Position numbers and translations under genes: made by a program | In this document: one piece after another, positions 1 to 6,460 of the stretch | How the letters are laid out: the number at the start of each line of letters is the position of its first letter | Numbering within the stretch: position 1 is the stretch's first letter | The notes under the pieces: generated by a model | Database searches by the model: none | Told to the model about the DNA's origin: nothing | The model's input: only the letters and a program-made list of their open reading frames with translations | Source of the DNA: JANRLJ01 sp034437895 | Lineage (GTDB): Bacteria; Chloroflexota; Anaerolineae; Aggregatilineales; Phototrophicaceae | Length of the DNA stretch: 7,971 bases | Direction: 5' to 3' | Assembly: GCA_034437895.1 (NCBI GenBank) | Contig: DAOTTO010000464.1 | Coordinates: 1-7,971 of the forward strand

Positions 1-77
1 GGACTTCAAGATGCGTTTTTCTCCCCCTCTCCAAGTATTGGAGAGGGGGCCAGGGGGTGAGGTAAGCGAAAGTCCTG
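1..77 (+). repeat. Dispersed palindromic repeat, left copy
   Basis: This 77-bp unit recurs in inverted orientation at 7854-7930, with a single mismatch at base 52 (A here, G in the other copy on the same strand). Its core is a perfect 12-bp hairpin: arms 23-34 (CCCCCTCTCCAA) and 38-49, with a 3-nt loop. A purine-rich tail AGGGGGTGAGGT follows. The ends carry a short terminal inverted repeat, GGACTT at 1-6 and AAGTCC at 70-75, so the unit looks like a small non-coding MITE- or REP-like element of about 75 bp. No transposase is present. The first base of the window coincides with the repeat edge, so the true left boundary cannot be seen. Confidence 0.85.
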
Positions 78-125
78 GAGTTAAAAGTGACAAGTAAAAA
101 CTCACTGATAACCAAAAATTGATGG

Positions 126-168
126 CTAAAAACTAATCGCTAACCACTAAAAACTAAGGACTAAAAAC
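126..168 (+). repeat. A-rich leader with three CTAAAAAC repeats before metY
   Basis: CTAAAAAC occurs at 126-133, 147-154 and 161-168. The first two copies extend identically to CTAAAAACTAA. The whole stretch from about 90 to 169 is strongly A-rich and built from CTAA-like words, unlike the GC-rich coding DNA beside it. It forms the leader of metY, and the last spacer holds the likely ribosome binding site (AAGGA, 156-160). It could be a regulator-binding array, an unstructured translation-enhancing leader or slippage-derived simple sequence. The sequence alone does not decide. Confidence 0.5.
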
Positions 169-169
169 A

Positions 170-1486
170 ATGGCTAACGCAAACGGACGCGATCTCAAAT
201 TCCATACCAAAGCGCTTCACGCTGGCTACCAACCCGACCCCACCACAGGCGCACGCGCCGTCCCGCTTTATCAGACGACTTCCTATCAATTCCGTGATAC
301 CGATCATGCCGCCGCCCTCTTCGCACTGGCAGAACCGGGTAACATCTACACCCGCATCATGAACCCGACTAACGACGTTTTTGAACAGCGTGTTGCGGCT
401 TTAGAAGGCGGCGCGGCAGCGCTGGTTACGGCTTCCGGTCAATTCGCCCAACTGCTGGCGATCACCACTCTCGCCAACGCAGGCGACGAAATCATCGCGA
501 CATCGGCGCTTTACGGCGGAACATACACTCAATTCGCCCACAGCTTTAAGCGACTCGGCATCACCGTCCATTTCGTAGAAGGCACCAACCCCCAAGACTT
601 CGCCGCAAAGATCAACGACAAGACCAAGCTCATCTATCTGGAAACCATCGGCAACCCTAAACTCGAAATTCCCGATTTTGAAGGCATCGCCGAAGTCGCC
701 CACGCGCACGGCCTACCCCTCATCGTAGATAACACTTTCGGCACACCCTATCTCTTCCAACCATTTGAGCATGGTGTAGACATCACCGTTCACTCTACCA
801 CCAAATGGATTGGTGGTCACGGCCTGAGCATCGGCGGCGTGATTATCGACGGTGGCAAGTTCGACTGGAAAGCCAGTGGTCGTCACGATGGCATCATTAA
901 GCCTGAACCCGCTTATCATGGTGCGATATTAGCCGATGTCGCGGGCGCACTCGCCTTCATCATTCGCGCCCGTGTCGTCGGCCTGCGTGATTTAGGCGGT
1001 TCGCAAGCACCCTTCAACAGCTTCCTAAATATCATCGGTCTGGAAACACTCGCGCTCCGTATGCAGCGGCATGTGGAAAACACCCTCACCGTCGCCCAAT
1101 ATCTCGAACAACATCCGGCGGTGGAATGGGTCAATTATCCCGGCCTCAAGAGCCATCCCAGCTATGAACGCGCCCTCAAGTACCTGCCCAAAGGCGCAGG
1201 CGCTGTAGTCGGCTTCGGTATCAAAGGCGGTAAAGCGGCTGGACGTGAATTTATCGACAACCTCAAAATCTTCTCGCATTTAGCGAATGTCGGGGATGCT
1301 CGCTCATTGGCGATTCACCCGGCGACCACCACCCATCAGCAGTTGAGCGCGAAAGAACAACGCTTGTCAGGTGTCACTGACGATTACATCCGTCTCGCCG
1401 TTGGGCTGGAAGACATTGACGACATCCTCTGGGATCTCGATCAAGCGCTCAAAATCGCCCAGACCAAGACCTTGCAACCTGCATAA
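170..1486 (+). CDS. metY: O-acetylhomoserine sulfhydrylase (PLP-dependent)
   Basis: This 438-aa cytoplasmic enzyme converts O-acetylhomoserine plus a sulfide donor to homocysteine and acetate, the sulfur-fixing step of direct methionine synthesis. It belongs to the Cys/Met-metabolism PLP family (fold type I). Visible marks are the phosphate-binding YTRIMNPTND (from residue 60), the PLP-ring aspartate in VDNTFGTPYL (Asp187), and the Schiff-base lysine in HSTTKWIGGHG (Lys212). The long insert after Lys212 and the length near 430 residues favour MetY over the shorter cystathionine synthases and lyases. The ATG at 170 is preceded by AAGGA at 156-160 with a 9-nt spacer. The next gene, metX, makes its substrate, so the pair forms a complete homoserine-to-homocysteine route. 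The downstream sulfur-carrier genes raise the possibility that its sulfur donor is a protein thiocarboxylate rather than free sulfide (inference). Confidence 0.95.
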   Translation: MANANGRDLKFHTKALHAGYQPDPTTGARAVPLYQTTSYQFRDTDHAAALFALAEPGNIYTRIMNPTNDVFEQRVAALEGGAAALVTASGQFAQLLAITTLANAGDEIIATSALYGGTYTQFAHSFKRLGITVHFVEGTNPQDFAAKINDKTKLIYLETIGNPKLEIPDFEGIAEVAHAHGLPLIVDNTFGTPYLFQPFEHGVDITVHSTTKWIGGHGLSIGGVIIDGGKFDWKASGRHDGIIKPEPAYHGAILADVAGALAFIIRARVVGLRDLGGSQAPFNSFLNIIGLETLALRMQRHVENTLTVAQYLEQHPAVEWVNYPGLKSHPSYERALKYLPKGAGAVVGFGIKGGKAAGREFIDNLKIFSHLANVGDARSLAIHPATTTHQQLSAKEQRLSGVTDDYIRLAVGLEDIDDILWDLDQALKIAQTKTLQPA

Positions 1487-1504
1487 TCAATTCTGATCAT
1501 TTTA

Positions 1505-1531
1505 GTGGGGTGAATGCGTGATTCGCCCCAC
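1505..1531 (+). terminator. Strong hairpin between metY and metX (terminator or processing site)
   Basis: An 11-bp stem, GTGGGGTGAAT (1505-1515) with ATTCGCCCCAC (1521-1531), contains one G-U pair and closes a 5-nt loop. It begins 18 nt after the metY stop. No clean U-tract follows (the next bases are CAAATAAAATCATTTT), so it is not a classical intrinsic terminator. It may give partial termination, or protect or separate the metY and metX messages. metX has its own strong ribosome binding site just downstream. Confidence 0.45.
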
Positions 1532-1560
1532 CAAATAAAATCATTTTGGAGCTAGAATTC

Positions 1561-2787
1561 ATGGTTGCGTTAGCAAACGATCACAGGGAGCGCATTCAGG
1601 TGTTGGATACCCCCACGTCACGTCCGCACGAAGCGGGTTCGGTTGGCATCGTCCAGCGACAAATCGTTCATTTCGATTTTCCGCTGTATTTACGCGGTGG
1701 CGGGGTACTGGAAAATTTTACGCTGGCGTATGAGACCTATGGGACGCTCAATCCTGACCGCACGAATGCAGTTTTGATCTGCCATGCGCTTTCCGGTGAT
1801 TCACATGTCGCTGGCTACTACACCGACAATCCCGAAGAAAAACCCGGTTGGTGGGATGATGCTGTCGGCGCGGGCAAAATGTTTGATACCGACCATTATT
1901 TCGTGATCTGCGCTAACGTGATCGGCGGCTGTCAGGGCAGCACCGGCCCTTCATCACTCGCACCGGATGGCAAGCCGTATGCCCTGCGCTTTCCAGTCGT
2001 CACAATTAGCGATATGGTCAAAGCCCAAGCGCATCTGCTCGACTATCTCGGCATCGAAAAATTGTTTGCCATCGCTGGCGGCAGCATGGGCGGGATGCAA
2101 GCGCTCCAATGGGCGGTAGACACCCCAGATCGGATTGAAAATGTGCTGTTCATCGCCAGCACACCACGTTCCTCCGCTCAAAATGTCGCCTTTAACGAAA
2201 TCGGCAGACAGGCCATTTATGCCGATCCGCATTGGAACAAGGGCGATTATTACGACGGCATACCGCCTGTCGCGGGATTATCTGTCGCCCGTATGGTCGG
2301 GCATATCACCTACATGAGCGAATACTCGCTGGAAAATAAATTCGGACGGCTGTTGCAAGACCGAGACTCGCTAGGTTATAACTTCGATGTCGATTTCGCC
2401 GTCGAAAGCTACCTCAAACATCAAGGGCAAAAATTCACCGAGCGTTTTGATGCCAACACCTATCTCTATATCACCAAAGCGCTGGATTATTTCGACATTG
2501 CCGACGGTTACGGATCGATAAAAAAAGCGCTCGAACAGGTGAAAGCTGCCTTTCTTGTCATCAGCTTTACCAGCGATTGGCTCTATACCGATGAACAAGC
2601 ACGGGAATTGGTCGATGCGCTGCAAGCACTCGACAAACCTGTAGACTATGAGCGCGTGACGGCCTTTTTCGGTCACGACTCATTTTTGGTCGAAGTCGAG
2701 ACGATGACCAATCTCATCGGCGGCTATCTCACAAAACGTTGGCAAAACCGAAAAGTAAGTTTTGAAGACCGCGATGAATCTAATTAG
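1561..2787 (+). CDS. metX: Homoserine O-acyltransferase, MetX-type (probably acetyl)
   Basis: This 408-aa cytoplasmic alpha/beta-hydrolase-fold enzyme transfers an acyl group, probably acetyl from acetyl-CoA, to the hydroxyl of homoserine and supplies MetY with substrate. The nucleophile elbow is AGGSMGGMQALQWA with catalytic Ser175. Asp339 (in FTSDWLYTDEQ) and His372 (in FFGHDSFLVE) complete the triad. NVIGGCQGSTGPSS near residue 120 is a family hallmark. The chosen start is ATG 1561, with GGAG at 1548-1551 and a 9-nt spacer. The frame is open to a TTG at 1546, but that codon overlaps the ribosome binding site and would add only five residues. MetX-fold enzymes can be O-acetyl- or O-succinyltransferases. 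The adjacent metY favours acetyl, but the motifs do not prove it. The stop lies only 20 nt before a tRNA gene. Confidence 0.94.
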   Translation: MVALANDHRERIQVLDTPTSRPHEAGSVGIVQRQIVHFDFPLYLRGGGVLENFTLAYETYGTLNPDRTNAVLICHALSGDSHVAGYYTDNPEEKPGWWDDAVGAGKMFDTDHYFVICANVIGGCQGSTGPSSLAPDGKPYALRFPVVTISDMVKAQAHLLDYLGIEKLFAIAGGSMGGMQALQWAVDTPDRIENVLFIASTPRSSAQNVAFNEIGRQAIYADPHWNKGDYYDGIPPVAGLSVARMVGHITYMSEYSLENKFGRLLQDRDSLGYNFDVDFAVESYLKHQGQKFTERFDANTYLYITKALDYFDIADGYGSIKKALEQVKAAFLVISFTSDWLYTDEQARELVDALQALDKPVDYERVTAFFGHDSFLVEVETMTNLIGGYLTKRWQNRKVSFEDRDESN

Positions 2788-2807
2788 TACAGATAAATCT
2801 CATAAAT

Positions 2808-2878
2808 GACGTGGTAGCCAAGCGGCCAGGCGCTTTCCTGCAAAGAAAGTCAGACGGGTTCGACTCCCGTCCACGTCT
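2808..2878 (+). tRNA. tRNA-Cys (anticodon GCA)
   Basis: A complete 71-nt cloverleaf can be folded by eye. The acceptor stem GACGTGG (2808-2814) pairs with CCACGTC (2871-2877), and the discriminator is U at 2878, as expected for tRNA-Cys. The D arm is GCC/GGC. The anticodon stem CTTTC/GAAAG closes loop CTGCAAA, with GCA at 2840-2842. The variable loop is 4 nt, and the T arm is ACGGG, loop TTCGACT, CCCGT. CCA is not encoded. The gene lies between metX (20-nt gap) and the sulfur carrier gene (39-nt gap) on the same strand. No terminator is visible on either side, so co-transcription followed by processing is plausible. Confidence 0.97.
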
Positions 2879-2917
2879 TGCATAGTTTCACACATTGCTA
2901 AGGAGCAAATCGAACAC

Positions 2918-3193
2918 ATGGCAAATATCAAAATCCCTACTCCGCTGCGTGCCTTTACAGGCGGCGAAGCCCAGATTACCGTCGGCGGGGAAACAGTCGG
3001 CGCAGCGCTGCGCGATCTCGTCACACAGCATCCCGACCTTAAGCAACATCTTTTCAACGGGGATGATCTGCGGAATTTCGTCAATGTTTTTCTCGGTGAG
3101 GAAGATGTGCGTTTTCTGGATGGTCTGGAAACAGAACTCAGCGCGGGCGATAATCTCCGCATCATCCCCAGCATCGCAGGCGGGCTAAACTAA
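2918..3193 (+). CDS. CysO/ThiS/MoaD-like sulfur carrier protein with a Gly-Gly-Leu-Asn end
   Basis: This 91-aa ubiquitin-fold sulfur carrier begins IKIPTPLRAFTGG and has FVNVFLGEEDVRFLDGL around residues 54-70 and IIPSIAGG near the end. From memory this layout matches Mycobacterium CysO more closely than ThiS or MoaD. Family members carry sulfur as a C-terminal glycine thiocarboxylate made after adenylation by a MoeB/ThiF enzyme; a MoeZ-like one lies three genes downstream. Here the diglycine (88-89) is followed by Leu90-Asn91, so the protein could not be charged without removal of two residues. HcyS, QbsE and similar carriers are known to be trimmed this way by JAMM proteases. Alternatively, a single extra C after GGCGGG would explain the tail, since without it the frame reads Gly-Gly-stop. 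The start at 2918 has AAGGAG at 2900-2905 with a 12-nt spacer. The stop directly abuts the next ATG. Family is confident; pathway role is inferred. Confidence 0.9.
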   Translation: MANIKIPTPLRAFTGGEAQITVGGETVGAALRDLVTQHPDLKQHLFNGDDLRNFVNVFLGEEDVRFLDGLETELSAGDNLRIIPSIAGGLN

Positions 3194-3649
3194 ATGAGTA
3201 CAGATACGCTCCGTAAAATCGATCAGACAGGTCTTAAAACCGGACACGCCGCGACGATCATTCTTCTGCTGGCTGGTTTTGTGCTGAATTTTTGGCCTTT
3301 GGTAACGTTTGTCGCCTTGGCGCAGTTACTGGCCGCCTTAGATTCACCCTACGCGCCCTACCGTTTATTCTATCAAAACGTCATCAAACCCAGCGGAATC
3401 GTCAAGCCCAACATCCAGCCCGATAACCCTGAACCGCATCGTTTCTCAGTCCTCATCGGTGCGATTGTCAACACCACTGCCACACTCTTTTTGCTGGCAG
3501 GCGCTCCGGCGATTGGATGGGGACTCGTTTGGGTCGTCATCGCATTGGCGAACCTCAATTTCTGGCTGAGTATTTGCGTCGGTTGCATGATGTATTACCA
3601 GTTGAATCGGTTCGGCGTTCCCGGCTTTACACAGGCACCTATCCGATGA
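3194..3649 (+). CDS. DUF4395 family integral membrane protein
   Basis: This 151-aa membrane protein of unknown function is recognised as DUF4395. Hydrophobic stretches lie at about residues 20-49 (perhaps a hairpin) and 85-127 (two likely helices). Between them is a polar segment with KPSGIVKPNIQPDNPEPHRF (65-84). A CxxC pair, Cys128 and Cys131 in SICVGCMMY, sits at the end of the last helix and could be redox-active or bind metal. The ATG follows the carrier gene stop with no gap, and the stop overlaps the thioredoxin start (ATGA), so translation is probably coupled on both sides. DUF4395 genes are commonly found beside thioredoxin and rhodanese genes in Actinobacteria (recollection). Here they sit in a sulfur-transfer operon, suggesting a membrane partner of the thioredoxin-like protein. 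Function is inference. Confidence 0.85.
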   Translation: MSTDTLRKIDQTGLKTGHAATIILLLAGFVLNFWPLVTFVALAQLLAALDSPYAPYRLFYQNVIKPSGIVKPNIQPDNPEPHRFSVLIGAIVNTTATLFLLAGAPAIGWGLVWVVIALANLNFWLSICVGCMMYYQLNRFGVPGFTQAPIR

Positions 3650-4050
3650 TCGAGCGTATCCTCTTCGCGGTCATTTTGCTCAGCGTCGGCTTCAGTGCCT
3701 ATCAGTGGTTTACGCGCCAACAGATCAAGCAGGCCACCGTCAACAGGTTCACCGATCCCCTGCTCACTGGATTACAACCCGGCGTTCCGATCATTTTATA
3801 TTTCACCACGCCGACCTGCGTCCCCTGCCGCCTGCAACAAACGCCGACTCTTCAGCGCTTACAGCAGGAACTCGGCGATGCACTTAAGGTCATTCGTGTG
3901 GATGCCACCGAAAACCCGGAAGCGGCTGACCGTTGGCGCGTCTTCTCCGTCCCTACGACTTTCGTGTTGGATCGCGAGGGACATGCCCGTAAAGTCTATA
4001 ACGGCGTGGTCGATGGGGAAACACTCAAACGCGAATTGCAAGCAAGCTAA
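3646..4050 (+). CDS. Membrane-anchored thioredoxin-like protein
   Basis: This 134-aa protein has one N-terminal hydrophobic helix (about residues 5-19, ILFAVILLSVGFSAY) with no clear cleavage site, so it is probably anchored with its thioredoxin domain outside or at the membrane face. The domain runs from about residue 45. It has LYFTTPTCVPC with active-site Cys58 and Cys61, then IRVDATENPEAADRW, and the cis-proline loop FSVPTTF (Pro103). The CVPC motif differs from the CGPC of general thioredoxin and suggests a specialised partner. The start is ATG 3646, overlapping the DUF4395 stop by four bases. The frame is open further upstream within the DUF4395 gene, but the anchor helix follows this ATG directly. 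The likely role is reducing or exchanging thiols for DUF4395 or for the sulfur relay (inference). Confidence 0.9.
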   Translation: MIERILFAVILLSVGFSAYQWFTRQQIKQATVNRFTDPLLTGLQPGVPIILYFTTPTCVPCRLQQTPTLQRLQQELGDALKVIRVDATENPEAADRWRVFSVPTTFVLDREGHARKVYNGVVDGETLKRELQAS

Positions 4051-4084
4051 CTTCTAAAATCACGAAATTTCACGAAGGAAACCT

Positions 4085-5341
4085 ATGGAAGCCCTGATAC
4101 ACACGCACGGCGAACTCTCTAATGATGAAGTCCGCCGCTACAGCCGTCACGTCATCATGCCGGAAGTTGGCATTGACGGTCAGCGCAAGCTCAAAGCCGC
4201 CAGCGTCCTCCTCATCGGCACAGGCGGACTCGGCAGCCCTACCGCCCTCTATCTTGCCGCCGCCGGAATCGGGCGCATCGGCTTGGTCGATTATGATGTC
4301 GTCGATGAAAGTAACCTCCAACGTCAGGTTATTCACGGGCAAAGCACCGTCGGTCAGCTTAAGATCGACAGCGCCGAAGCCCGCATCAAAGACATCAACC
4401 CTTATATTCAGGTGGATAAATACAATGTCCCGCTGACCTCCGATAACGCGCTGGAACTCTTTGCGCCCTACGATGTCATCATCGACGGCACAGATAACTT
4501 CCCCACACGCTATCTCGTCAACGATGCCTGTGTCAAGCTCGTTAAGCCCAACGTCTACGGAAGCATCTTCCGCTTTGAAGGTCAGTTGAGCGTTTTCTAT
4601 GCCAAAGAGGGTCCCTGCTATCGCTGCATGTTCCCGGAACCGCCGCCTCCTGGACTCGTCCCTAGTTGCGCCGAAGGCGGCGTACTCGGTATACTCCCTG
4701 GCACTATCGGTACAATGCAAGCCACCGAAGCAATCAAGCTACTGCTCGGCATTGGTGAACCGATGATCGGACGGATGGTGCTGTATGACGCACTTGAGAT
4801 GAGCTTTACCACCATCAAAGTGCGGAAAGACCCCAAATGCCCGGTGTGCAGTATTCCGGCGGAACAAGTTGAACTGATTGACTACGAGCAGTTCTGCGGG
4901 ATGCCAGCCCACGACCATAGTGACTTTAACACAAAGGTAGAAGCCCAAAACGGGGCGAGTAAGGTGGATTTAATGCGTGAAATCACAGTAACCGAGTTAA
5001 AAGAACGACTAGACACCGAACCAGACCTGCTGATCCTCGATGTGCGCGAACCGCACGAATGGGATATTGTTGCCCTTGATGGCACACTTCGCATCGCAAA
5101 AAGCGACATCGAAGCCGCCTTAAGCGCCGTTAAAGGCGGACGCGCCAAAGCGGAAGACACAATTTTGGCAGAAATTCCGGCTGATCGGGAAATTATCGTT
5201 CATTGCCGTTCCGGCAAACGCAGCGCAGATGTAATCGACATGTTGGGCGAGGTAGGCTACGATAAAGATCAACTTGTGAACCTGACAGGGGGTATTCTCG
5301 CTTGGGCGCGTGAGATTGATCCTTCCCTCCCCACCTACTAA
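4085..5341 (+). CDS. moeZ: MoeB/ThiF-type adenylyltransferase fused to rhodanese (MoeZ-like)
   Basis: This 418-aa cytoplasmic enzyme should activate the C-terminal glycine of a sulfur carrier by adenylation and then deliver sulfur from its own rhodanese persulfide. The N-terminal domain (about 1-265) has nucleotide-binding GTGGLGS (45-51), VDYDVVDESNLQRQ (68-81), DGTDN (134-138) and the conserved cysteine Cys195 in PSCAEGGV. It has two zinc CxxC pairs: Cys178/Cys181 and Cys252/Cys255. A linker rich in polar residues (265-295) leads to the rhodanese domain (about 298-418), with DVREPHEWD (319-327) and active-site loop HCRSGKRS with Cys374. The loop before the active site (about 338-362) looks longer than usual. 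The ATG at 4085 is preceded by AAGGA at 4075-4079 with a 5-nt spacer. Mycobacterium MoeZ activates both CysO and MoaD-type carriers, so a second role in molybdopterin synthesis is possible. Confidence 0.93.
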   Translation: MEALIHTHGELSNDEVRRYSRHVIMPEVGIDGQRKLKAASVLLIGTGGLGSPTALYLAAAGIGRIGLVDYDVVDESNLQRQVIHGQSTVGQLKIDSAEARIKDINPYIQVDKYNVPLTSDNALELFAPYDVIIDGTDNFPTRYLVNDACVKLVKPNVYGSIFRFEGQLSVFYAKEGPCYRCMFPEPPPPGLVPSCAEGGVLGILPGTIGTMQATEAIKLLLGIGEPMIGRMVLYDALEMSFTTIKVRKDPKCPVCSIPAEQVELIDYEQFCGMPAHDHSDFNTKVEAQNGASKVDLMREITVTELKERLDTEPDLLILDVREPHEWDIVALDGTLRIAKSDIEAALSAVKGGRAKAEDTILAEIPADREIIVHCRSGKRSADVIDMLGEVGYDKDQLVNLTGGILAWAREIDPSLPTY

Positions 5342-5353
5342 CCCCATGTTTTT

Positions 5354-5383
5354 AAAAGGGTGCATTGATGTGTGCGCCCTTTT
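5354..5383 (+). terminator. Rho-independent terminator after the sulfur operon
   Basis: An 11-bp stem, AAAAGGGTGCA (5354-5364) with TGCGCCCTTTT (5373-5383), includes one T-G wobble and closes an 8-nt loop. It ends in four T and begins 12 nt after the moeZ stop. The A-run/T-run flanks make it potentially bidirectional. It separates the sulfur block from the next gene. Confidence 0.75.
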
Positions 5384-5460
5384 CCACCATTTCTATGTTC
5401 TATCATCATACCCTAAATTGCTTCAAAATTGCAGCCTACCGATTTCTCATTTTTCAGGCT

Positions 5461-5466
5461 TATAAT
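5461..5466 (+). promoter_or_regulatory. Candidate -10 box (TATAAT) for the J-domain gene
   Basis: A perfect TATAAT lies 38 nt before the GTG start of the J-domain gene, in an AT-rich 120-nt spacer after the terminator. No good -35 hexamer is found at 16-18 nt; TTGCAG at 5429-5434 is too far upstream (26 nt). It would give a leader of roughly 30 nt. Position and context support it; the lack of a -35 keeps confidence low. Confidence 0.35.
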
Positions 5467-5504
5467 CGAAGTAAAATAGTCAAGCTAACCCATCACCTAG
5501 CAGA

Positions 5505-6416
5505 GTGAGAAAGTCAAATTTGAAACAGTTCGTTCTCGATCATTTTCAGAGCGTCTATGCTTCGGCATCCTGTCAATTGGACACAGATGCAGGCGATTTA
5601 CTCATTGAGTTAACCAACGGACAGAAAGTCGCCGTCATCGTCATCAATCGCGCCGTTCTTGTCGCTGAGGTAAGAGAGCGTTACGAAAAAAACACCGCCC
5701 ATAAGATTCACACGCTTTTTCTCCTTGATCAAAGAATGATGCCATCCGACTTGGCCGAGGTTGAGCCATCCATCTGGATGCTCTCTATCCACAATCTGAC
5801 CAATGGGCGCATTTACAGCTATAGCTGCGATGGTCGCACCGTGACAATTCGCCCACTGCATTTTGGCTGGAAATGGCGCAGCAAAATCCGCCATGTGCAG
5901 TATGGTGTACCTGTTGATACCAGCAAACTCATGCCGCGCCGCGTCGAGGCCACTTTTGGCGCAATGGACGGCCTGTATGCCACTGCTGACTTTAGCGAGG
6001 GCGTATTCTGGATCAAGCAGGAGCCACGCGGCACCGACTACAATTACTATTCATGGCGTAATTGGCAGTACACTGAACGAAAAGACAAGAAGCAGAATCA
6101 AGCTGATGATGAACCAAATACATGGGAAGATTTTGAGCGCCGTCATGGATTCTACGAAGAACCCGCCCAAAAAGAAGAACCACGCCGCAAGCGCCAAACA
6201 CCGCCGCGCACCCCACGTCCGCAATCAGATCGAATGTATTACGATATTCTAGGGGTCGCGGTAGGCACATCGTTGGATGAAGTCAAGCAAGCCTATCGTC
6301 GCAAGGCGCGGGAATATCATCCTGACCTTCACCCACAGCACCGCGAAACCTATACCGCGAAAATGGCCGACATCAACACCGCCTTCGAGGCCATCAGCAA
6401 AAAACTCGCCAAATAA
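5505..6416 (+). CDS. C-terminal J-domain (DnaJ-like) protein with unrecognised N-terminal domain
   Basis: This 303-aa protein is predicted cytoplasmic, with no signal or membrane segment. Residues 244-302 form a J domain (YYDILGVAVGTSLDEVKQAY, then HPD at 272-274), which stimulates Hsp70 (DnaK) ATPase in known families. J domains usually sit at the N-terminus, so the C-terminal position marks a specialised co-chaperone. The first 175 residues are not recognised. They look like a compact alpha/beta fold with an opening strand pattern (LLIELTNGQKVAVIVIN) and an aromatic, basic stretch (HFGWKWRSKIRHV, 119-131). Residues 176-243 are low-complexity, charged and proline-rich, a likely flexible linker. 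The start is GTG 5505. No ATG exists before residue 78 and no strong ribosome binding site is seen; TTG 5520 is the only close alternative. The gene stands alone between a terminator and a decayed region. Confidence 0.8.
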   Translation: MRKSNLKQFVLDHFQSVYASASCQLDTDAGDLLIELTNGQKVAVIVINRAVLVAEVRERYEKNTAHKIHTLFLLDQRMMPSDLAEVEPSIWMLSIHNLTNGRIYSYSCDGRTVTIRPLHFGWKWRSKIRHVQYGVPVDTSKLMPRRVEATFGAMDGLYATADFSEGVFWIKQEPRGTDYNYYSWRNWQYTERKDKKQNQADDEPNTWEDFERRHGFYEEPAQKEEPRRKRQTPPRTPRPQSDRMYYDILGVAVGTSLDEVKQAYRRKAREYHPDLHPQHRETYTAKMADINTAFEAISKKLAK

Positions 6417-6460
6417 CCCCCATTTATAGAAAGCGGGAGGATATTACTTGTATCAAATTT

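Noticed and set aside
78..169. SAM riboswitch (S-box or other) before metY
   Set aside because: The leader is A-rich simple sequence. No S-box conserved core and no stable multi-helix fold can be drawn.
1546..1560. Upstream TTG start for metX
   Set aside because: It overlaps the GGAG ribosome binding site for ATG 1561 and would have no binding site of its own.
3517..3645. Longer N-terminus for the thioredoxin-like protein
   Set aside because: That stretch lies in the coding sequence of DUF4395 in another frame. ATG 3646 gives a clean membrane anchor and a typical ATGA coupling.
4070..4720. Long antisense open frame (216 codons) opposite moeZ
   Set aside because: It is a by-product of codon bias in the strongly supported moeZ gene and shows no recognisable protein motif.
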